22,903 bases of DNA from Actinomycetales bacterium UBA1383 (GCA_002305415.1 DBQX01000062.1:1-22903), one strand, 5' to 3'; positions 7,083-13,349 are shown, numbered from the stretch's first letter. Translations and numbers: made by a program. Notes: generated from the sequence alone by a model not told the origin.

Positions 7083-7275
7083 GGCGCTACCCCTGGCCGC
7101 GCTGTTGGCCTGCCCGTTGATGATGATCGGCATGGTGTTCATGATGGGTCGCACCCAGGGACACGGCCTCGACCAGCACCAGCAGGGAGCGCACGTGGGG
7201 CAGGACCAGCATGGACAGCACGCCGGGCACGCTTCGGTGGATGTTCGGAGCACCGGGGGCGGGGCGGACCGCTGA
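6970..7275 (+). CDS. Small two-pass membrane protein with His-rich C-terminus
   Basis: 101 aa. Two hydrophobic segments (about residues 15-33, LVGMLAAAAVILVVLVVAG, and 40-62, ending in the Met-rich CPLMMIGMVFMMG) are followed by a His/Gln-rich tail, GLDQHQQGAHVGQDQHGQH, with six to seven histidines. The N-terminus also carries His-Ser-His. Similar small His-rich two-helix proteins (DUF2933-like) occur beside copper genes in actinobacteria; I cannot assign the family with certainty. The start ATG at 6970 follows GAGAGGA. Its stop codon and that of the convergent kinase gene are the two halves of one TGATCA palindrome. A metal-binding membrane accessory is plausible by composition only. Confidence 0.7.
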   Translation: MNGPRGHSHSPLSHLVGMLAAAAVILVVLVVAGRSWGEALPLAALLACPLMMIGMVFMMGRTQGHGLDQHQQGAHVGQDQHGQHAGHASVDVRSTGGGADR

Positions 7276-8397
7276 TCAGCTAGCCGCGCTCCGGGGCAGG
7301 GTGACGGTGAAGGTCGACCCCTGGCCCGGCCCTGGGCTGGCCGGGGTGACCGTGCCCCCATGGGCGGTGACGATCGCGTGCACGATCGCGAGCCCGACGC
7401 CGGAGCCGCCGTGGGCGCGGTCGCGGGCCGCGTCCACCCGGTAGAACCGTTCAAACAGGTGGGGCAGGTGCTCCGGGGCGATGCCCGCGCCGGTGTCGGT
7501 GACCCGGAGGACCACGGTGGAACCGGTGGTGGTGGCGGTGAGGGTGACCGAGCCGCCGCGGGGGGTGTGGCGCAGGGCGTTGTCGAGCAGGTTGGTCAAC
7601 ACCTGACCGAGCCGGTCACCATCGGCGGTCACGACGGCGTCGTGGGCGCCGTCGGTGACCTGGACGTTCAGGGTGACGCCGGCGTCGGCGTACCGGGCGG
7701 CGGCCTGGGTGTGGGCGTCGGCCACGACCTGGGCGACCCGCAGGGGGGTGCGGCGCATGGTGAGCCCGCCCTCTTCGGCGGTGGTGACCAGGGCGATGTC
7801 CTCCCCGAGCCGGGCCAGGCGGGCGACCTGGGTGCGCAGCAGGCTCACGATGTCGGGGTCGGGGTGGCGGACGCCGTCCTGGATGGCCTCCAGGTGGGCG
7901 TCGAGCGTGGCGAGGGGAGTGCGCATCTCGTGGGCGAGATCGCCGAGCATGCGCCTGCGGCTGGCCTCGATCGCGCCAAGGTCGGCGGCCATCGTGTTGA
8001 ACGCGTGGCCCAGTTCCTCGAACTCCGGGCCCATGCCGACCGGGGGGACCCGGGCGGTGTGGTCGCCGGCCGCGACCCGGTGGGCGGCGTCGGTGGTCAC
8101 TTTCAGGGACCGGCCCACCCGGCGGGTGAGGGACAGGCTCACCACCGCGGACGTTGCCACCGCGGCCACGAGGGCCACGGCGAGGGAGATGGCAGAAGCG
8201 GTGCGGAAGGCTTCCTCGGCGTGCACCAGGGCGGCGGGGTCGCTGGCCCCGGAGTGCAGCAGATGGTCGTGGAAGATCCCGGGTCCGATCGCGGCGGCGA
8301 CCACCCAGGCGGTGGCCGCCGCGACGAGGACGACGGCGGTGGTCGCGGCGAGCAGGCGGGGCGCCAGCCCCCACCGCTCCGGGCGGGGGAGTCTCAT
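7276..8397 (-). CDS. Two-component sensor histidine kinase (CopS/BaeS-like)
   Basis: Membrane sensor of 373 aa. TM1 is at about 15-37 and TM2 at about 68-90, enclosing a short extracytoplasmic loop of about 30 aa with four histidines (43, 45, 48, 59), suited to sensing a metal such as copper (inference). A HAMP domain follows (about 91-143), then the HisKA motif LGDLAHEMRTPLA with phospho-acceptor His156, the N-box NLLDNALRHT (Asn273), G1 DTGAGI (301-306), the F-box LFERFYR and G2 GGSGVGLA (330-337). All catalytic motifs are intact. The ATG overlaps the response-regulator stop as ATGA, so the two are coupled, with the regulator translated first. Confidence 0.93.
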   Translation of the reverse strand: MRLPRPERWGLAPRLLAATTAVVLVAAATAWVVAAAIGPGIFHDHLLHSGASDPAALVHAEEAFRTASAISLAVALVAAVATSAVVSLSLTRRVGRSLKVTTDAAHRVAAGDHTARVPPVGMGPEFEELGHAFNTMAADLGAIEASRRRMLGDLAHEMRTPLATLDAHLEAIQDGVRHPDPDIVSLLRTQVARLARLGEDIALVTTAEEGGLTMRRTPLRVAQVVADAHTQAAARYADAGVTLNVQVTDGAHDAVVTADGDRLGQVLTNLLDNALRHTPRGGSVTLTATTTGSTVVLRVTDTGAGIAPEHLPHLFERFYRVDAARDRAHGGSGVGLAIVHAIVTAHGGTVTPASPGPGQGSTFTVTLPRSAAS

Positions 8398-9104
8398 GTG
8401 CCGGTGCCCATGCGGTACCCGACCCCGCGGACGGTGCGCACGAACCGGGGATCGGTGGGGTCGTCGCCGAGTTTGCGGCGCAGGTGCCCGATGTGGACGT
8501 CGACGAGGTGTTCGTCCCCGACCCAGCCGGGACCCCAGACCTCCTCGATGAGCTGGCGGCGGGTGTAGACCCCGCGGGGCCGGGCAGCCAGGGCCGTAAG
8601 GATGTCGAACTCGGTGCGGGTCAGGTCCACCGGGGCGCCGTCGAGGTGCACCTCGCGGGCGGCGACGTCCAGGGTGAGGGGCCCGAAAGTGAGCGCTTCG
8701 GGGGGTTCTTCCTGGCTGGCCCGCGGCCGGCGCAGCATGGCCCGCACCCGGGCGAGCAGTTCCCGGGGGCTGAATGGTTTCGTCAGGTAGTCGTCCGCCC
8801 CCACCGACAGTCCGATGAGCTTGTGGATCTCATCCACCCGGGCGGTCAGCATGATGATGTAGCAGTCCGAGAAGGTGCGCACCGACCGGCACACCTCGAT
8901 CCCGTCCACCCCCGGCAAGCCCAGGTCGAGGACGATCACACCCGGATCCCAGGCACGGGCCCTCGCGATCGCGGTTTCCCCGTCACCGGCAATCACGGTT
9001 TCGAACCCGTCCCGCTCGAAGTAGGACGCGATCACCCCCGCGAGGGGGGCCTCGTCATCCACGATCAACACCCGCGGCAGGTCGGTCTTCGCTTGTCCCA
9101 TCAT
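8394..9104 (-). CDS. OmpR/PhoB-family response regulator (probably CopR-like)
   Basis: 236 aa. The receiver domain (about 11-122) has Asp16-Asp17, the phospho-acceptor Asp60 (VIVLDLGLPG), Thr87 and Lys109. The C-terminal winged helix (about 140-236) includes LTRTEFDILTALAARPRGVY and ends VRTVRGVGYRMG, typical of OmpR-type regulators. Start: two consecutive ATGs lie at 9104 and 9101. A CATAAT -10 sits exactly 6 nt before 9104, suggesting a leaderless mRNA, and no good Shine-Dalgarno is present. The longer frame starting at 9182 would include the operator and is rejected. Such regulators bind direct repeats with 11-bp period, which is the arrangement of the boxes found several times in this window, one of them 70 nt upstream. 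Confidence 0.93.
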   Translation of the reverse strand: MMGQAKTDLPRVLIVDDEAPLAGVIASYFERDGFETVIAGDGETAIARARAWDPGVIVLDLGLPGVDGIEVCRSVRTFSDCYIIMLTARVDEIHKLIGLSVGADDYLTKPFSPRELLARVRAMLRRPRASQEEPPEALTFGPLTLDVAAREVHLDGAPVDLTRTEFDILTALAARPRGVYTRRQLIEEVWGPGWVGDEHLVDVHIGHLRRKLGDDPTDPRFVRTVRGVGYRMGTGT

Positions 9105-9110
9105 GCGCCC

Positions 9111-9116
9111 ATTATG
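9111..9116 (-). promoter_or_regulatory. -10 element of a probably leaderless response-regulator transcript
   Basis: CATAAT on the minus strand, followed by 6 nt and then the ATG at 9104. It lies within a near-palindrome CCCATAATGGG. The -35 is not clear, which fits an activated promoter with the operator further upstream. Confidence 0.4.
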
Positions 9117-9175
9117 GGCTCCGGTGACCCACCCGCCCCCGCCGGGGAAGGGCCCACCGGCAGGTGAGGGGGATA

Positions 9176-9194
9176 CCTTCATCGAATCTTGACC
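9176..9194. promoter_or_regulatory. CopR-like operator between copRS-like genes and thiol-redox operon
   Basis: CCTTCATCGAATCTTGACC holds TTCATC at 9178 and TTGACC at 9189, 11 bp apart. The minus strand reads TCAAGATTCGATGAAGG, close to the tandem TGAAGATTT box. It stands between divergent transcripts and could autoregulate the two-component genes and control the redox operon. Seventeen of 19 positions recur inverted at 13331-13349. Confidence 0.6.
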
Positions 9195-9269
9195 GGCCCG
9201 TCAGGGAAACCGGCAGGTGGGGTCCCGAGACTGTCAGTGACCTGATGTCTCACCCCGTTTGGAGGAGAA

Positions 9270-9557
9270 ATGACGGCGGTGCCGCCTGTCATCACCGTGG
9301 TGCACGCCCCGGGGTGCCATTTCTGTGAGGACGCCGAACGGGTGCTCACCGAGTTGGCGGACCAGGTCCCGCTCGATGTGCGGCTGGTGCCCTCCACCTC
9401 GGTGGCGGGCCGGAGGCTGGTCGAGGCACACCGCCCGGCCATGTTCCCCCTGGTGCTGGTGGACGGGGCCTTCTTCAGTTCGGGGCGCCTACCGCACCGC
9501 CGGCTCCGCAAGGTGCTCGCGTCTCGGGCCGGCGTGCCCGCAGCAGCGGTGGGCTGA
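9270..9557 (+). CDS. Glutaredoxin/thioredoxin-like protein (CxxC)
   Basis: 95 aa with no signal peptide, so cytoplasmic. The redox motif CHFC (Cys16, Cys19) stands in the right place after the first beta strand (VITVVHAPGCHFCEDAERVL). MFPLVLVDG supplies the cis-proline region, and GRLPHRRLRKVL matches the C-terminal helix of the small 'glutaredoxin family' proteins common in actinobacteria. The ATG at 9270 follows TTTGGAGGAG. It is the first gene of an operon: the CcdA-like gene starts only 3 nt after its stop. It may pass electrons to CcdA on the inner side of the membrane (inference from family roles). Confidence 0.82.
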   Translation: MTAVPPVITVVHAPGCHFCEDAERVLTELADQVPLDVRLVPSTSVAGRRLVEAHRPAMFPLVLVDGAFFSSGRLPHRRLRKVLASRAGVPAAAVG

Positions 9558-9560
9558 GCG

Positions 9561-10565
9561 GTGGGTTTGGAACTGCTCGCCACCGGCAGTGTCCTGGCGG
9601 CGTTCCTCGCCGGTGGGGTGGCTCTGTTCGCGCCCTGCTGCATCGTGTTCCTCGCACCGAGCTACCTCGCTGGCGCGGTGAAGAACCGCCGCTGGCGGTT
9701 GCTGCCGTTGACGTTCACCTTCGCCGCCGGCCTCGCGCTCGTCCTCGTCCCGATCACGCTGGGGGTCTCGATGATCGCCGGCGCGATCAACAACTACCAC
9801 GCCCAGCTCTACTGGGCCGGCGGTCTGCTGATGATCGCCCTGGCCGGCCTGTCCCTGTCCGGGCGGATGTGGTCCTTGCCGTCCTTCCTGCGCGCCCCGG
9901 ACACCACCCGGGGTGACACCGCCAGTTTCTTCGCCCTCGGGGTGTTCTCCGGGATCGCCTCCAGTTGCTGCGCCCCCGTGCTCGCCGGGGTGATGACCCT
10001 GTCCGCCCTGTCCGGATCCGCCGCCGGCGGGGTGGTCCTGGGCCTGGCCTACGTCTTCGGAATGGTGTTCCCGCTGTTCGTGATGGCCCTGATCTGGGAC
10101 CGCGCCGGCCTGGCGGACAAACGCTTCTTCCGGGCCCGGCTCATCCGGCTGCGCGTGGCCGGCCGGGTGCTGGTGACCAACACCGTGAACCTCACTGTCG
10201 CCATCGCGTTCACGGCCATGGGCCTGGCCATCATCGCCCTGGCAGGCAGCCGGAACATGACCGGCGGCACCGGAGCCCAGGCCGCGATCGGGGAGTGGTT
10301 GGCCCGCGTGTTCGCCGGGGCCCAGGACTGGCTCGCCCCGGTCCCCGAACCGGTCCTCGGCCTCGCCCTGGTCGGCCTGGCCGCCGTGTTCGTGGCCGCC
10401 ACCCTGCGCGACCGCCGCCCCGCGGTGCCCCCCGACGTCGACGTCGACGTCCACGTCCACGTCGACGTCGACGGCGCCGAGGCGGGCGAGGAGTGCCACG
10501 AGTGCCCCGCCGAGCCCGTTCCCCACATTCCTGCCAGCGAACTCCCGGAAGGATCCCCGCGATGA
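9561..10565 (+). CDS. CcdA/DsbD-family thiol-redox membrane protein with metal-binding tail
   Basis: 334-aa polytopic membrane protein of the cytochrome c biogenesis CcdA/DsbD fold, which moves reducing equivalents across the membrane. The two redox segments are ALFAPCCIVFLAPSYLAG (Cys26-Cys27) and GIASSCCAPVLAGV (Cys136-Cys137). Each has a vicinal Cys pair where CcdA usually has single cysteines. About six membrane helices end near residue 280. A cytosolic tail follows: alternating Asp/His-Val residues (292-304), then EECHEC (310-315) and more His, an apparent metal-binding extension. The GTG start at 9561 is coupled to the preceding stop, and its own stop overlaps the next ATG as ATGA. Context suggests it keeps extracytoplasmic copper-binding or cell-wall thiols reduced. 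Confidence 0.87.
   Translation: MGLELLATGSVLAAFLAGGVALFAPCCIVFLAPSYLAGAVKNRRWRLLPLTFTFAAGLALVLVPITLGVSMIAGAINNYHAQLYWAGGLLMIALAGLSLSGRMWSLPSFLRAPDTTRGDTASFFALGVFSGIASSCCAPVLAGVMTLSALSGSAAGGVVLGLAYVFGMVFPLFVMALIWDRAGLADKRFFRARLIRLRVAGRVLVTNTVNLTVAIAFTAMGLAIIALAGSRNMTGGTGAQAAIGEWLARVFAGAQDWLAPVPEPVLGLALVGLAAVFVAATLRDRRPAVPPDVDVDVHVHVDVDGAEAGEECHECPAEPVPHIPASELPEGSPR
10434..10472 (+). repeat. GACGTC-type short tandem repeat within the CcdA-like gene
   Basis: Thirteen codons alternating GAC/CAC with GTC, giving a perfect hexanucleotide pattern (GACGTC, GACGTC, GACGTC-like with two CACGTC units). It encodes the Asp-Val/His-Val tail. Such repeats can expand or contract in 6-nt steps without loss of frame. 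Confidence 0.85.
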
Positions 10566-11191
10566 GTTCCACCACCCATCCCCGGCTCACGAAGCACGAG
10601 CGGGCCCGGGAGAAGGCCTCCGCCCTCAAGGCAGCGGCCGCAGCCGCCGAGAAGCGTCGCCGGCGAATCCGGATCGCGAGCCTGATCGCCGCCATCATCG
10701 CGGTGGGCTTGGTCGCCTACGGGCTGCTCACCTCCCAGGCGCAGTCCTCCACCGAGGCCCGTCCCGCCCCGGACTTCACCCTGCCCACCACCGAGGGGGG
10801 CACGGTCACCCTGTCGGACCTCCGCGGCTCCCCGGTGGTGCTGTACTTCAACGAGGGCGCCGGGTGCGGGTCCTGCACCGTGCAGATGGCCGAGATCGAG
10901 AAGAACCCGGGCTTCGCCGACGCCGGCATCACCGTCCTGCCGATCGTGATGAACACCGCCGAGCAGATCCTGCCCGACCTTGAACGCTACGGGGCCACCA
11001 CCCCCTACCTCCTCGACGACGGCACCGTCTCCGCGGCGTACGGCACCATCGGGACCGGGATGCACGAGGGCCTGCCCGGCCACGGCTTTGTCCTCATCGA
11101 CGCCGACGGGGTGCAACGCTGGCAGGGCAACTACCCCTCCATGTGGCTCGACCCCGCCGACCTGCTCGACGAGATCACCTCCCGGCTGTGA
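10562..11191 (+). CDS. Membrane-anchored thioredoxin/peroxiredoxin-fold protein (TlpA-like)
   Basis: 209 aa. A cytosolic Ala/Arg-rich stretch (residues 11-36) leads into one membrane anchor (about 37-57) and an extracytoplasmic thioredoxin-fold domain (from about 68). The latter begins APDFTLPTTEGGTVTLSDLRG, as in AhpC/TSA and TlpA proteins. The redox motif is CGSC (Cys102, Cys105) in YFNEGAGCGSCTVQM. The C-terminal half has GFVLIDADG, the usual strand before the final helix. The ATG overlaps the CcdA-like stop (ATGA), so they are coupled, matching the known CcdA-TlpA/ResA pairing in which CcdA reduces the extracytoplasmic thioredoxin. It ends the operon; a regulatory region for the cell-wall hydrolase follows. 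Confidence 0.85.
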   Translation: MSSTTHPRLTKHERAREKASALKAAAAAAEKRRRRIRIASLIAAIIAVGLVAYGLLTSQAQSSTEARPAPDFTLPTTEGGTVTLSDLRGSPVVLYFNEGAGCGSCTVQMAEIEKNPGFADAGITVLPIVMNTAEQILPDLERYGATTPYLLDDGTVSAAYGTIGTGMHEGLPGHGFVLIDADGVQRWQGNYPSMWLDPADLLDEITSRL

Positions 11192-11206
11192 CCCACCCCA
11201 CGGTGT

Positions 11207-11226
11207 TGATGAAGGTTCAATGAAGC
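11207..11226 (+). promoter_or_regulatory. CopR-like operator upstream of the riboswitch/NlpC promoter
   Basis: TGATGAAGGTTCAATGAAG: TGAAGG and TGAAGC stand 11 bp apart on the plus strand. It ends about 15 nt upstream of the -35 element, a typical activator position. Confidence 0.55.
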
Positions 11227-11228
11227 CT

Positions 11229-11268
11229 GTTATCGAACCGTGACATCCGCCTGGCGGCTGGTTAGCGT
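11229..11268 (+). promoter_or_regulatory. Promoter with GTTAYC box before the c-di-AMP riboswitch
   Basis: -35 GTGACA (11240-11245) and -10 TAGCGT (11263-11268) with 17-bp spacing. GTTATC (11229-11234) and GTGACA (11240-11245) form an 11-bp-period direct repeat resembling the MtrA-type box in front of actinobacterial rpf and cell-wall hydrolase genes. It overlaps the -35. Confidence 0.55.
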
Positions 11269-11304
11269 CGACATTAGCTTCCGGACCAACCCTCCGGCAG
11301 CCGC

Positions 11305-11470
11305 CGTGGGCTGAGTCCGAACCCTGCCACCGCCCGGGGCTTCCCTCCGAAACAAGAACCTGGCAGGGACGGGGGAACCGACGTGTGTGGCCTACCAGGG
11401 CCTTGGGGTGAACTGCGCCTATGGCGCAGCGGGTGATCTCCGCCCGAACCCGACAGCTCACCCCGCAGGA
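11305..11470 (+). ncRNA. c-di-AMP riboswitch (ydaO/yuaA motif)
   Basis: Conserved blocks of the actinobacterial ydaO motif occur in order. CTGAGTCCGAA comes first (11311-11321), then a stem CCCTGCC (11322-11328) with GGCAGGG (11362-11368), then GGGGGAACCGACGTG (from 11371). GGGGTGAACTGCGCC follows with its hairpin (GCGCctatgGCGC), and finally CCGCCCGAACCCGACAGCTC with ACCCC. The order and sequence match the elements before rpf-type genes in Streptomyces and relatives, where c-di-AMP binding turns expression off. It lies in the leader of the NlpC/P60 gene and ends about 18 nt before its start codon, so it may act on transcription end or translation. Confidence 0.9.
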
Positions 11471-11487
11471 CCATGGAGAGGCACCAC

Positions 11488-12252
11488 ATGACACCCACCA
11501 CCACCGGGGCGCGTCACCGCGCCCCCCGACAACTCCCCGCGTCGGGCTTCACCCGACCGCAACCGGGACCCAACCGCCGGTTTGCGGTCCTGGCATCCTC
11601 CGGGCTGCTGCTGACCATGGTGGCCACCAGCGCCACCGCCGTCGAGCCAGCAGCCGCGGCCCGCGCCGAGGCCGCCAGGGTGTCTCTCAGCGCCGCCGCC
11701 CGCACCGCCATGGCCACATCCCCGATCGTGCGGGTCCCTGCCGCCGCCGAATGGACCGCCGACGCGATGACCGCGTCCTCCACGCCCGCTCCACCACCCC
11801 CGCCCGCACCCGAACCCGAGCCGGTGGCCCAGACCTCCCGCACCACTACCCGGACCACCACCCCCGCAGCGGCGACCACCCGGGCGGCGGTGGCGCCGAG
11901 TGCACCGGCGGCGGCGGTGTCCTCCAGTGCGATCGTGAACTACGCCCGCCAGTTCCTGGGAACCCCGTACGTGTGGGGTGGGACCACCCCGGGCGGGTTC
12001 GACTGCTCCGGGTTCACCCAGTACGTCTTCCGGAACTTCGGCATCGAACTGCCCCGCACCTCCAGTGCACAGGCCACCGTCGGGACCCGGGTCTCCGCCG
12101 CCGACGCCCGCCCGGGGGACCTGGTCGCCTGGCCGGGCCACGTCGGAATCTACACCGGCAACGGCAACAACATCGCCGCCCGCCAGCCGGGCACCCCGCT
12201 GACCGAGGGACCGATCTACCACTCCAGCCCCACCTTCATCCGCGTCGGATGA
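11488..12252 (+). CDS. NlpC/P60 cell-wall endopeptidase under riboswitch control
   Basis: 254 aa. The basic N-terminus and a hydrophobic stretch (about 31-51, FAVLASSGLLLTMVATSATA) form a signal peptide. A Pro/Thr/Ala-rich linker (about 95-145) and a C-terminal NlpC/P60 domain (about 148-254) follow. Catalytic residues are Cys173 in GGFDCSGFTQYVF and His218 in GHVGIYTG; Asn227/Asn228 lie near the third position. It should cut stem-peptide bonds in peptidoglycan. The start ATG at 11488 follows GGAGAGG at 6 nt, better than the ATG 15 nt upstream. It is preceded by a c-di-AMP riboswitch, a GTTAYC box and a CopR-like box, so three inputs may converge on one hydrolase. The domain is complete despite its modest length. 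Confidence 0.92.
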   Translation: MTPTTTGARHRAPRQLPASGFTRPQPGPNRRFAVLASSGLLLTMVATSATAVEPAAAARAEAARVSLSAAARTAMATSPIVRVPAAAEWTADAMTASSTPAPPPPPAPEPEPVAQTSRTTTRTTTPAAATTRAAVAPSAPAAAVSSSAIVNYARQFLGTPYVWGGTTPGGFDCSGFTQYVFRNFGIELPRTSSAQATVGTRVSAADARPGDLVAWPGHVGIYTGNGNNIAARQPGTPLTEGPIYHSSPTFIRVG

Positions 12253-12259
12253 TGCCACG

Positions 12260-12290
12260 GCGGTGCGGACACCTGCGGTGGCCGCACCGC
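12260..12290 (+). terminator. Hairpin terminator after the NlpC/P60 gene
   Basis: GCGGTGCGG (12260-12268) and CCGCACCGC (12282-12290) form a perfect 9-bp stem with a 13-nt loop, 8 nt after the stop codon. No U-tract. Confidence 0.6.
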
Positions 12291-12299
12291 TGCCGCTGA

Positions 12300-12410
12300 G
12301 CCGTACGAGGTGGCCTGCCATCCGGGGCCACCCCCGTGGCGTTCGACGGCCACATGGCCATCGTCATCCCGAGCGGGGACTTCCTCGTCGAGTACGTGAC
12401 CGCGCCCTAG
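12300..12410 (+). pseudogene. Probable C-terminal gene fragment, cell-wall hydrolase-like
   Basis: A short open stretch without a start reads, near its end, FDGHMAIVIPSGDFLVEY followed by VTAP and a TAG stop at 12408-12410. It has the look of a conserved extracytoplasmic domain end: Gly-His, hydrophobic strand, Asp-Phe-Leu-Val-Glu. The GHMAIVI part recalls the GHVGIYT strand of NlpC/P60 or CHAP domains. It has no promoter, ribosome site or N-terminus. I read it as a remnant left by a rearrangement, but it could be chance coding potential in GC-rich DNA. Confidence 0.3.
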
Positions 12411-12440
12411 CGGATCATGCTCCCAGCGGATCATGCTCCC
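12409..12440. repeat. Exact 16-bp tandem duplication
   Basis: AGCGGATCATGCTCCC occurs at 12409-12424 and again at 12425-12440 without a gap. The first copy overlaps the stop of the gene fragment. It may mark a slippage or recombination junction; no mobile element adjoins it. Confidence 0.9.
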
Positions 12441-12491
12441 TTCCTCCACACTGATCCCCTGCACCCATGTCAAGGAAATCCAGGAGGGCAG

Positions 12492-13178
12492 ATGCCAGAC
12501 AAGCGGGCCGAGCGTGCGGCGAGAGCCGCGGCTGCTGCGCAGCTTCGCGCCGATCAGGAGCGGCGGGATCGTCAGCGCAGGTCGTGGATCATCGGGACGA
12601 CAGCTGCGCTCGTCGTCGCGCTCATCGGAGTGTCCGTTGCCGTGATCCTTGGGGAATCGCGCGAGCAGGCGGCGATCGAGGCGGCGGCCAACCAGCCCAT
12701 CGACGGCGTGGAGGAGTTCAGTGACCTTTCCGCCAACCACGTTCCCTCGACGCCTGAACCCACCGCGGACCCGACCGTGGCAGCGGCCGATGAGCCGGTT
12801 GGGACCGCCCTGCCGCCGGTGGGTGGGGACCATGACCCCGTCTGGCAGAACTGCGGGATCTACGCCGAGCCCGTGGGGACCGGCAATGCGATCCACTCCC
12901 TCGAGCACGGGGCGGTGTGGGTCACCTACCGGCCCGGTCTGCCGGCTGAGCAGCTCGACGTGTTGACCGACTTGGCGCGGGGCAAGCCGTACATGTTGCT
13001 GAGCCCCTTCCCGGACCTGAAGTCGCCCGTGGTCCTGACCGCGTGGGGAGTGCAGCTCGAGCTCGACGACGCCTCCGACCCGCGCGCGGCTACCTTCGTG
13101 GAGAAGTACCTCGAGGGCGAGCAGACCCCGGAGCCGGGTGCCGCGTGCTCGGGTGGGGTGGGGGCGCCGTCGGTGTGA
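12492..13178 (+). CDS. DUF3105 membrane-anchored extracytoplasmic protein
   Basis: 228 aa. An N-terminal Ala/Arg-rich cytosolic segment (residues 5-31) leads into a membrane anchor (about 32-54) and an extracytoplasmic DUF3105 domain (about 100-228). The family signature is present: NCGIY (Cys121), HSLEHGAVWVTYRPGL (His135, His139) and GKPYMLLSPFP. The clustered His/Cys residues resemble a metal site, and the family often accompanies DUF305 genes in actinobacteria, but its function is unknown. The ATG at 12492 follows AGGAGG at about 4 nt. The proximal upstream region holds a 16-bp tandem repeat and the gene fragment, so its promoter may have been replaced. It converges on the NRAMP gene. Confidence 0.87.
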   Translation: MPDKRAERAARAAAAAQLRADQERRDRQRRSWIIGTTAALVVALIGVSVAVILGESREQAAIEAAANQPIDGVEEFSDLSANHVPSTPEPTADPTVAAADEPVGTALPPVGGDHDPVWQNCGIYAEPVGTGNAIHSLEHGAVWVTYRPGLPAEQLDVLTDLARGKPYMLLSPFPDLKSPVVLTAWGVQLELDDASDPRAATFVEKYLEGEQTPEPGAACSGGVGAPSV

Positions 13179-13304
13179 TGGTCTGACTGCGCGACCTTCT
13201 CCGCCTTGTCCCCGGGCAGGACCTCGACGGGGCTCACCGTATCCCTCCCGTGTAGACGTGGTCAGTGGCGAGGCGGGTCCCCACGGACCTCCATCATCGG
13301 TGAA

Positions 13305-13322
13305 CCCGTCCACCGGGACGGG
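13305..13322. terminator. Hairpin between convergent DUF3105 and NRAMP genes
   Basis: CCCGTCC (13305-13311) and GGACGGG (13316-13322) form a perfect 7-bp stem with a 4-nt loop. The position between convergent genes fits a bidirectional terminator. Confidence 0.55.
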
Positions 13323-13330
13323 GTGCCACC

Positions 13331-13349
13331 GGTCAAGAATCGATGAAGA
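13331..13349. promoter_or_regulatory. CopR-like operator without an evident target gene
   Basis: GGTCAAGAATCGATGAAGA has TCAAGA and TGAAGA 11 bp apart and matches 17 of 19 positions of the inverted site at 9176-9194. It lies between the 3' ends of two convergent genes, where no start codon is near. Confidence 0.5.

Noticed and set aside
7360..8568. About 400-codon plus-strand frame opposite the two-component genes
   Set aside because: Composition is that of a GC-rich shadow; the minus strand carries complete kinase and regulator motifs.
9105..9182. Longer start for the response regulator at 9182
   Set aside because: It would translate the operator and promoter and add a Gly/Pro-rich stretch unlike any receiver domain.
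12409..12440. 16-bp tandem repeat as an attachment site or CRISPR element
   Set aside because: Only two adjacent copies, no spacer, no integrase or cas gene; more likely slippage or a repair scar.
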